DNA from: Gammaproteobacteria bacterium
GTDB taxonomy: Bacteria > Pseudomonadota > Gammaproteobacteria > Steroidobacterales > Steroidobacteraceae
Direction of reading: 5' to 3'
Length of the DNA: 64,000 bases
Assembly (NCBI GenBank): GCA_028293765.1
Contig: JAQGOG010000044.1
Coordinates: 1-64,000, forward strand
In this document: positions 55,480-64,000 of the stretch, piece by piece
Layout: each line of letters begins with the position of its first letter
How positions within the stretch are numbered: the stretch's first letter is position 1
Translations under genes and position numbers: made by a program
Notes under the pieces: generated by a model
What the model was told of the DNA's origin: nothing
Seen by the model: the letters and a program-made list of their open reading frames with translations, nothing else
The model's database searches: none

Positions 55480-56547
55480 ATGATGGAAATTTACGAGATG
55501 CGGGAGTTCGACGGCCACGAGCTCGTGGTGTTCGGCCACGATGCGAATACAGGGCTGCGCGCCATAGTCGCGGTCCATTCCACGGCGCTTGGCCCTGCTG
55601 CGGGCGGCTGCCGCATGTGGCCCTATGCTTCGACCACCGCTGCAGTGGTGGACGTCCTGCGCCTCTCGAGAGGTATGAGCTATAAGAACGCAATGGCCAG
55701 CCTGCCATTCGGTGGAGGCAAGGCCGTCATCATCGGTGACGCGCGTAAGGCGAAGACTCCCGAGTTGTTCGAAGCTTTCGGCAGGTTCGTAGACTCTTTC
55801 GGCGGCCGTTACATCACGGCTGAGGACGTTGGTACGACCACCGCCGACATGGAAACGGTCGCTCGCGTGACCTCCTATGTGAGCGGGCTCGGTCGCGAAC
55901 CCGGTGAAGCGGGCGGCGATCCCGGGCCGAAGACCGCGCTCGGCGTCTATCTCGGGATCAAAGCGGCGGTGAAATTCCGACTCGGCCGCTCGGATCTCAC
56001 TGGCATTAGCGTAGCGGTGCAGGGGGTCGGTGGCGTCGGCTATCACCTGTGCCGATTGCTAGCCACCGAAGGTGCTCGCTTGCGAGTTGCCGACGTGCGC
56101 CCCGCCGCCGCTGAGCGCGCTTGTGACGAATTCAAAGCGGTTACCGTCCCGGTCGAGAGTGTCCTGTCGGAGGACGTCGACGTGCTGGCGCCGTGCGCTC
56201 TCGGCGCGATTCTGAATGCGGAATCCACACCGCGGCTGCGCACCCGCATCGTCGCCGGGGCCGCGAACAACCAGCTCGGGGAGGACAAGGATGGCCAGAC
56301 GCTACAGCTAGCCAGGGTCCTCTATGCGCCGGACTATGTGATCAATGCCGGCGGCATCATCAGTGTCGCGCGCGAATACTACGGTGGTGGCACAGAAGCC
56401 CAGGTCACGGCCGAGATTCACGAAATTCCCGGTCGCCTGACCGAGATTTTCGAGCGTGCGCGCCGCGAGAACCGGACCACGAATGCCGTTGCGGATCAAA
56501 TGGCCCGGGAGCGAATTGGCCGCAGCGCCCACAAAATGGTGGCCTGA
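55480..56547 (+). CDS. Leucine dehydrogenase-type Glu/Leu/Phe/Val dehydrogenase
   Basis: The 355-residue NAD+-dependent enzyme deaminates branched-chain amino acids to 2-oxo acids. It has LGPAAGGCRMWPY, the catalytic Lys pair in GMSYKNAMASLPFGGGKAVI, AEDVGTTTADME and the Rossmann motif VQGVGGVGYHLCRLLA, ending in the cofactor-side PCALGAILN and AGAANNQL. GGAGATTGA precedes the ATG. With the divergent Lrp regulator it makes a self-contained amino-acid-responsive unit. Confidence 0.94.
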   Translation: MMEIYEMREFDGHELVVFGHDANTGLRAIVAVHSTALGPAAGGCRMWPYASTTAAVVDVLRLSRGMSYKNAMASLPFGGGKAVIIGDARKAKTPELFEAFGRFVDSFGGRYITAEDVGTTTADMETVARVTSYVSGLGREPGEAGGDPGPKTALGVYLGIKAAVKFRLGRSDLTGISVAVQGVGGVGYHLCRLLATEGARLRVADVRPAAAERACDEFKAVTVPVESVLSEDVDVLAPCALGAILNAESTPRLRTRIVAGAANNQLGEDKDGQTLQLARVLYAPDYVINAGGIISVAREYYGGGTEAQVTAEIHEIPGRLTEIFERARRENRTTNAVADQMARERIGRSAHKMVA

Positions 56548-56673
56548 GGCGCGGCCTGGGGCGACGGGGCATAGGTCGCGTCGCGAATACCAGCATCCGA
56601 CTCCATTCGGAGCCTAGGCTGTCGCTGGAGTACATACGCGGGTCCCTCCGTGGCGGTGAAGTACACTGTCGCC

Positions 56674-57831
56674 ATGAAGCGTGTCATTGCCATAGCGAAC
56701 CAGAAGGGCGGCGTCGGGAAAACCACCACCGCGGTTAATCTTGCTGCGTCGCTCGCTGCGACGAAACGCCGCGTTTTGTTGATCGATCTCGATCCGCAGG
56801 GCAACGCCACGATGGGCAGCGGCATAGACAAGTCGCAGCTCGAACGCAGCTCGTGCGACGTCTTGCTGGACGAAATCGAGCTCAGCACGGCCGTCGTGAG
56901 TGTCGAGCCGGGTGGTTTTTCGCTGCTGCCAGCTAACCAGGACCTCACGGCCGCCGAGGTGCGCCTGCTCACCATGCCGACCGGGCGCGAGACGAAGCTC
57001 CGTAACGCTCTCGCCCCGGTGCGCGATTCTTATGACGTCATCCTCATTGATTGCCCGCCGGCTCTCAACATGCTGACGGTCAATTCGCTCGTTGCCGCGA
57101 ATAGCGTGCTGATCCCTATGCAGTGCGAGTACTACGCCCTCGAGGGATTGTCGGCGCTGTTGGGAACGGTCGAGCAGATCCGCGTTGCCGTGAATCCGAC
57201 TCTCGAGATCGAAGGCATCCTGCGCACGATGTTCGATCCCCGTAACAATCTCGCGAATGAAGTGAGCGCCCAGCTCATTACGCATTTCGGCGAGAAGGTG
57301 TTCCGCACCATCATTCCTCGCAACATCCGCCTGGCGGAAGCGCCTTCGTTCGGCAGGCCGGTGTTGTTTCACGATAAGGAGTCGCGCGGCGCTCTTTCTT
57401 ATCTTGCGCTTGCGGGCGAAATGATCCGGCGCGAAGAGGAGGAGAAAGAGGACGCAGGGGCGGGCGCAGCGGCGGCCGGCGCCGCCGTGGCGGCGAGCAG
57501 TGCTTCCCGGACCACGGTCGACGCCTCCGCTGGCGTTACGACGGGCGCCGCTAGGGCTGGCGTCGGTGCGTCATCCGTTGATCGGCCGCCGGCTGGGGGG
57601 CGGCCCCCTGCAACGGCGGAAGTGAAGGACTCGACGGTAGTCAGTGCTCCGGCCGCGACCAATTTCGGGATGCCGGTCTCGGGTGGCTTGGGCTCCGCGA
57701 CGCCGCTGGAAGACCGAACTGAAGCGGCTGCCGGCACGCCGACCGCTGAACCAACCAGCGCTACCAGCCGCTCACCACAGAACGCGGATCCCGCCGCGGA
57801 CGAAAACCAGGCTAGAACCCTCTCTGACTGA
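56674..57831 (+). CDS. parA: Chromosome partitioning ATPase ParA with long Ala-rich tail
   Basis: ParA binds DNA in its ATP form and drives ParB-parS complexes apart. The first ~260 residues are a complete ParA/Soj: deviant Walker A KGGVGKTT at residues ~11-18, Walker A' LLIDLDPQGNAT, Walker B VILIDCPPALNMLT and IRLAEAPSFGRPV. Standard ParA ends near LALAGEMIRR (~255). Here a further ~125-130 residues follow, acidic then Ala/Thr/Ser/Pro-rich and probably disordered. The ATG at 56674 begins the conserved sequence. parB follows after 100 bp. Confidence 0.96.
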   Translation: MKRVIAIANQKGGVGKTTTAVNLAASLAATKRRVLLIDLDPQGNATMGSGIDKSQLERSSCDVLLDEIELSTAVVSVEPGGFSLLPANQDLTAAEVRLLTMPTGRETKLRNALAPVRDSYDVILIDCPPALNMLTVNSLVAANSVLIPMQCEYYALEGLSALLGTVEQIRVAVNPTLEIEGILRTMFDPRNNLANEVSAQLITHFGEKVFRTIIPRNIRLAEAPSFGRPVLFHDKESRGALSYLALAGEMIRREEEEKEDAGAGAAAAGAAVAASSASRTTVDASAGVTTGAARAGVGASSVDRPPAGGRPPATAEVKDSTVVSAPAATNFGMPVSGGLGSATPLEDRTEAAAGTPTAEPTSATSRSPQNADPAADENQARTLSD

Positions 57832-57931
57832 CGGCTCCATGGCGAGGGGGTCGTAAACATCCATTCGCCGAACGGTCTCCCGGCCTGGCACATAGGTTAC
57901 TGGTCCCCCGGATTCGTTATGATCCGCGGCC

Positions 57932-58852
57932 ATGACTCAGAAGAAACCTACGCTCGGCAGGGGACTGGCCGATCTGCTTGGCCAGACGGCGATGCGCCCG
58001 GCGCCGGTCGGCGCTCAGACTCCCGCCGCTACGCCGCCGCCTTCCGGTGAGGAATTGGCCCGCCTGCCGCTGGACCTCCTTCAAAAGGGCAAGTACCAGC
58101 CGCGTATGGACATGCGTCCAGAGACGTTGCAGGAACTCGCCGATTCGATAAAGGCTCAAGGCGTCGTCCAACCCATTGTGGTGCGCCCCGTGGGCGTGCC
58201 GGGTATCGGCGAGTCGCAGCGGTACGAGATCATCGCCGGCGAACGCCGTTGGCGAGCCGCGCAAATGGCGGGACTCTCGGAAATTCCAGCGGTCATTCGC
58301 CGCATTCCCGACGAAGCCGCGATCGCCGTCGCGCTGATCGAGAACATCCAGCGCGAGAACCTCAATCCGCTCGAAGAAGCGCGCGCGCTCGAGCGGCTCA
58401 TCTCCGAGTTCGAGCTAACCCATCAAGAGGCCGCGGAAGCGGTCGGGCGCTCGCGCGCGGGAGTCAGTAATCTGCTGCGCCTCCTGGAGCTAGCCCCTGA
58501 GGTCTGCGAGCACGTGGAAAGGCGCGAGATAGAAATGGGGCACGCGCGCGCGCTGCTGGCTCTGCCCAATCGTCGTCAGCAGATCGAAGTGGCGGCGCTC
58601 GTTGCGAAGAAAGGCCTCTCCGTGCGCGACACGGAGGCGCTGGTCCGGCGAATGCAGCAGCCCGCCACGGTGCCAGGAGCGGACGGACGAGACACCGCGC
58701 GCGATCCGAATGTTCATAAGCTCGAACAGGAACTGGCTGATAAGCTCGGCGCGAAGGTGGCCATCCAACATTCCGCCGGCGGCAAGGGCAAGGTGGTGGT
58801 GAGCTACAACAGCCTCGACGAGCTCGACGGCATTCTGGCGCACATTCAGTAG
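57932..58852 (+). CDS. parB: Chromosome partitioning protein ParB
   Basis: ParB is a CTP-dependent clamp that loads at parS. The 306 residues include the N-terminal KPTLGRGLADLLG (ParA-contacting), the CTP-binding regions PRMDMRPETLQELADSIKAQGVVQPIVVRP and EIIAGERRWRAAQMAG, ALIENIQRENLNPLEEA, the helix-turn-helix HQEAAEAVGRSRAGVSNLLRLLEL and a C-terminal dimerisation domain. Its predicted targets are the two parS copies in recF. Confidence 0.97.
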   Translation: MTQKKPTLGRGLADLLGQTAMRPAPVGAQTPAATPPPSGEELARLPLDLLQKGKYQPRMDMRPETLQELADSIKAQGVVQPIVVRPVGVPGIGESQRYEIIAGERRWRAAQMAGLSEIPAVIRRIPDEAAIAVALIENIQRENLNPLEEARALERLISEFELTHQEAAEAVGRSRAGVSNLLRLLELAPEVCEHVERREIEMGHARALLALPNRRQQIEVAALVAKKGLSVRDTEALVRRMQQPATVPGADGRDTARDPNVHKLEQELADKLGAKVAIQHSAGGKGKVVVSYNSLDELDGILAHIQ

Positions 58853-59168
58853 CGACGCGGCGTCAGTGCGACGGATGCGGAACAGCGCTGTTCCATAACG
58901 ACGGGGACGAAACCCGACCCTGGACGCCGATCGGGCTCTATATTTAGAGGCGCTTGACCGCTCGGCGGAGCGCGCAGTTTCGTCGCGCGTGACCCGGTAA
59001 TCGCACCGGGGCGAGATTACGTTTAGAAAGCTCGATTTTGCGCATCCCTGGTGTGGACTCGTGTGCGTGCGCTCTCTATAATCCGCCGGCTTTTTCGTCC
59101 GGCCGCGTAGGCCGCGGTCGCGTAAGTGACTGTCCGGACGAATTAAACGCGGCAGCTGCCTCCAGCGT
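58853..59168. other. Intergenic region with the atp operon promoter
   Basis: No gene is seen. A good sigma-70 promoter lies at 59054-59082: TGGACT, 17-bp spacer, TATAAT. Transcription would start near 59089, about 80 nt before atpI. Confidence 0.6.
59054..59082 (+). promoter_or_regulatory. Sigma-70 promoter of the atp operon
   Basis: A consensus TATAAT (59077-59082) has TGGACT (59054-59059) 17 bp upstream. It is the only such pair in the gap between parB and atpI. Confidence 0.65.
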
Positions 59169-59621
59169 GTGAAGCGGCTTTGGCCCTCTGAAGAGCCGGG
59201 AAAAAAGGTGATTGCGATCGACGTGCCGAACGCGCGGCGGCTGGCCTTCGGCGTCGTGCTTGGCCAGGCGGCCGTGACCGCAATCGCCGCGCTCTTGAGC
59301 TGGGCGATTGGGGGACAGCTCGCCGCTGTTTCGGCGCTTATCGGCGGGGGCATCAGCACTGCTGCAAGCCTCGCGATGGCTGCCTTGAGCTTCAGTGGCT
59401 CGGCGGCTACGGATCCGCAGCGGGCGATCCGCGCGTTCTACGTCGGTGAAGCCGTCAAGCTCGCCCTCGTAGTCGTGCTGTTCGTGGTGGTGCTGAAGTT
59501 GATGAAGGTTGCGCCGCTGGCACTGTTCGCGGCGTTTATGGCCACATTTTTCGTGTACTGGATCGCGCTCGCCAACGCACTGCCGCCGCTGGGCGGCCCA
59601 CGGGCGCCGCGCGGTCGATAG
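59169..59621 (+). CDS. atpI: ATP synthase protein I
   Basis: The 150-residue membrane protein has four hydrophobic segments and the AtpI/UncI pattern (QAAVTAIAALLSWAIGGQLAAVSALIGGGISTAASL; RAFYVGEAVKLALVVVLFVVVLKLM; FVYWIALAN). It assists c-ring assembly but is not essential in E. coli. The start is GTG. It opens the atp operon. Confidence 0.9.
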   Translation: MKRLWPSEEPGKKVIAIDVPNARRLAFGVVLGQAAVTAIAALLSWAIGGQLAAVSALIGGGISTAASLAMAALSFSGSAATDPQRAIRAFYVGEAVKLALVVVLFVVVLKLMKVAPLALFAAFMATFFVYWIALANALPPLGGPRAPRGR

Positions 59622-59777
59622 CCGCGATCGGTGGAGAATGGATGAGCCGGCAGAGTCACATCTCTTGCAGGCGGCCCGACAGCGCGGCAAGGGCGCGTCC
59701 CGGGCGACTTTCGGCAGCAGATCGATAGCAACAGGATTTTACTTCCGGCGCGGCGGCGCGCCGCGCATGAGTACTAA

Positions 59778-60635
<858 letters not shown>

Positions 60636-60705
60636 TGGCGGGCGGCGCGCCGTTTCGCAGCCTTAGAAAAATTTCGCATCCGTTTCGTTTAGGTAGGAGG
60701 GTTGA

Positions 60706-60975
<270 letters not shown>

Positions 60976-61020
60976 TCCAAACGGCACGTACGTAACGGCA
61001 GCTCGCCAGGAGATCAGACA

Positions 61021-61491
61021 GTGAACATCAATCTCACGCTCATCGTGCAGATGCTCGTGTTCATCATCCTCATCTGGTTCACGATGAAGTTCGTCTGGCC
61101 GTTCATTCTGGGCGCGATGGAAGAGCGCTCGAAGAAGATCGCCCAGGGCCTCGCTGCTGCCGACAAGGGCGAGCAGTCGCTGGCGCAGGCTCGCGAGCGG
61201 GCGGAGGTCATCGTGCGTGAGGCACGCGAACGCGCGATCCAGATCATCGACAACGCGCAACACCGGGCCAACGACCTCGTGGAACAGGCGAAGGGCGCTG
61301 CAAGCACGGAGGGCCAGCGCCTCGTGGCGGCGGCCCAGCAGCAGATCGAGCTCGATTCCTCGCGCGCCCGCGAGAGTCTGCGCCGCGAAGTGGCCCAGAT
61401 AGCGGTGCAGGCCGCGTCGAAACTGCTCGAGCGCGAGATCGATCCGAAGGCGCATGCTGATCTCATCAGCAAGCTCGCCACGCAGATCTAA
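61021..61491 (+). CDS. atpF: ATP synthase F0 subunit b
   Basis: The 156-residue peripheral stalk subunit has one N-terminal helix (LIVQMLVFIILIWFTMKFVWPFIL) and a long charged coiled-coil. Length equals E. coli b (156). The start is GTG. Confidence 0.97.
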   Translation: MNINLTLIVQMLVFIILIWFTMKFVWPFILGAMEERSKKIAQGLAAADKGEQSLAQARERAEVIVREARERAIQIIDNAQHRANDLVEQAKGAASTEGQRLVAAAQQQIELDSSRARESLRREVAQIAVQAASKLLEREIDPKAHADLISKLATQI

Positions 61492-61504
61492 GGGCAGACC
61501 TTCA

Positions 61505-62041
61505 ATGGCCGACAAGACGACCATCGCGCGACCCTACGCCAGAGCGGCTTTCGAAGAGGCGCGTCGGCAGAACCGGCTCGGACCCTGGTCCGAAGCGCTG
61601 CACGCCGCCGCCGCGGTCGTGACGGATCCGCGTGTGGAAACACTGCTCGGCAATCCGCGCGTGACTTCGAGCGAGCTGGCGCAGTTGGTGATCGACATCA
61701 CCGGCCCGCAGCTCGGCGAGGACGGTCGCAACTTCGTCAGGACGCTCGCTGAAAACCGGCGTCTCGCCTACCTTCCCGAGATTGCGGCGCTGTTCGACGA
61801 GCTGAAGGATGAAGCGGAAAGAGTCATCGACGTGACCGTAACTTCCGCCGCGCCGCTCGACGAGGGGCAGCGGAAAACGCTGTCGACCGCGCTCGAGCGT
61901 AAGTTGAAGCGAGCCGTTCGTATGGAATGCCACACGGACCCAGCCCTCATCGGTGGGGCGGTACTGCGCGCCGGCGATCTCGTCATCGACGGCTCGCTGC
62001 GCACGCAACTCGACCGGATCACGTACGAGCTGACGGCTTAA
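61505..62041 (+). CDS. atpH: ATP synthase F1 subunit delta
   Basis: The 178-residue subunit (E. coli 177) links F1 to the b stalk. Typical features are [40 protein letters not shown] and the end [31 protein letters not shown] 61505 lies 13 bp after atpF. Confidence 0.97.
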   Translation: MADKTTIARPYARAAFEEARRQNRLGPWSEALHAAAAVVTDPRVETLLGNPRVTSSELAQLVIDITGPQLGEDGRNFVRTLAENRRLAYLPEIAALFDELKDEAERVIDVTVTSAAPLDEGQRKTLSTALERKLKRAVRMECHTDPALIGGAVLRAGDLVIDGSLRTQLDRITYELTA

Positions 62042-62070
62042 ACCGTAAAGAATTCACAGGACCACAGCAT

Positions 62071-63612
<1,542 letters not shown>

Positions 63613-63631
63613 GCCTTAGAAGACCCAAGCC

Positions 63632-64000
63632 ATGCCGGGCACCAAGGAAATCCGCTCCAAGATCGCGAGTGTGAAGAGCACTCAGAAGATCACGAAGGCC
63701 ATGCAGATGGTGGCCACGAGCAAGATGCGCCGCGCGCAGGAGCGGATGCGTCTCGCCCGCCCGTACGCGCAGAAGATGCGCAACGTCATCGGCCATCTCA
63801 CCGAAGCGAATCCGGACTACCGGCATCCGTTCCTGGTGACGCGCGAACCGAAGGCCGTCGGCATCATCGTGATCTCGACCGACCGCGGCCTCGCAGGCGG
63901 TCTCAACGCGAACATCTTCAAGCAGACGCTGTTCCTCATGCGGGAGTGGCAGGCGAAGGGCGCACAGGTGAGCCTGTGCATCATCGGGTCCAAGGGACTC
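63632..64000 (+). CDS. atpG: ATP synthase F1 subunit gamma (3' truncated)
   Basis: The rotor shaft subunit begins at ATG 63632 with [36 protein letters not shown], the conserved N-terminal helix, and continues to [16 protein letters not shown]. Only the first 123 residues are in the window; the family is ~290. It follows atpA by 19 bp. Confidence 0.98.
   Translation, partial: MPGTKEIRSKIASVKSTQKITKAMQMVATSKMRRAQERMRLARPYAQKMRNVIGHLTEANPDYRHPFLVTREPKAVGIIVISTDRGLAGGLNANIFKQTLFLMREWQAKGAQVSLCIIGSKGL

Noticed and set aside
58508-58523. parS-like sequence inside parB
   Set aside because: GAGCACGTGGAAAG keeps only the CACGTGGAA core and is not a palindrome over 16 bp.

Overview
The window is a GC-rich (roughly 60-65 % by eye) bacterial chromosome segment from near the replication origin of a gammaproteobacterium. 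Evidence for this is recF-gyrB at the left edge, parA-parB and the atp operon at the right edge, GlyRS split into glyQ/glyS, the gpsA-secB-grxC-rhodanese/envC block, glnA with ntrBC, tatABC and a prpBCD cluster. The protein set looks like the Steroidobacter/Nevskia/Xanthomonas side of the class. That placement is inference; no rRNA or tRNA gene was seen.

Layout. 1-3.4 kb: end of recF, carrying two perfect parS-type palindromes, then gyrB. 3.8-7.7 kb (minus): plsC, glyS, glyQ. 7.8-9.0 kb (minus): a RES/Xre toxin-antitoxin pair with two operator-like palindromes. 9.0-14.0 kb: glnA behind a sigma-54 promoter with two NtrC sites, a DUF4124 protein, ntrB, ntrC. 14-18.7 kb: an MscS channel, then gpsA-secB-grxC-rhodanese (minus) divergent from envC. 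18.9-24.9 kb: a GGDEF/EAL protein, a CtpA protease, DedA, MAPEG, an SRPBCC protein and a YvlD-like membrane protein. 24.9-33.3 kb: trmL, a class-1 dihydroorotate dehydrogenase, OPT and POT peptide transporters, a HemD-like protein, tatCBA and dtd. 33.5-36.3 kb: cytochrome c4 and an S9 peptidase. 36.3-42.2 kb (plus): a metallo-beta-lactamase-fold hydrolase, an AcuI/YhdH reductase and prpB-prpC-prpD (methylcitrate cycle). 42.3-46.5 kb: a small ORF, an MFS carrier, an SRPBCC protein, a kynureninase-like PLP enzyme and a MarR regulator. 47.0-50.9 kb (minus): a DegP/DegQ protease and a QseBC/PmrAB-type two-component system. 51.0-56.5 kb: rsmG, a large unknown exported protein with a small lipoprotein, and a divergent Lrp/leucine dehydrogenase pair. 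56.7-64 kb: parA, parB and atpI-B-E-F-H-A-G (atpG cut by the window edge).

How parts work together. NtrB/NtrC should drive glnA through the sigma-54 promoter. ParA/ParB should act on the parS sites found 55 kb away inside recF. The response regulator of the two-component system has a candidate target in the adjacent degP promoter, a perfect CTTAAG-N5-CTTAAG direct repeat. OPT, POT and the S9 peptidase suggest peptide use. AcuI next to prpBCD suggests acrylyl/propionyl-CoA disposal.

The least explained locus is the 773-residue Cys-rich secreted protein with its 77-residue lipoprotein at 51.8-54.4 kb, sitting between rsmG and parA, genes that are usually adjacent. A second unexplained element is a roughly 100-bp hairpin-rich repeat present twice in opposite orientation (22.6 and 33.4 kb).
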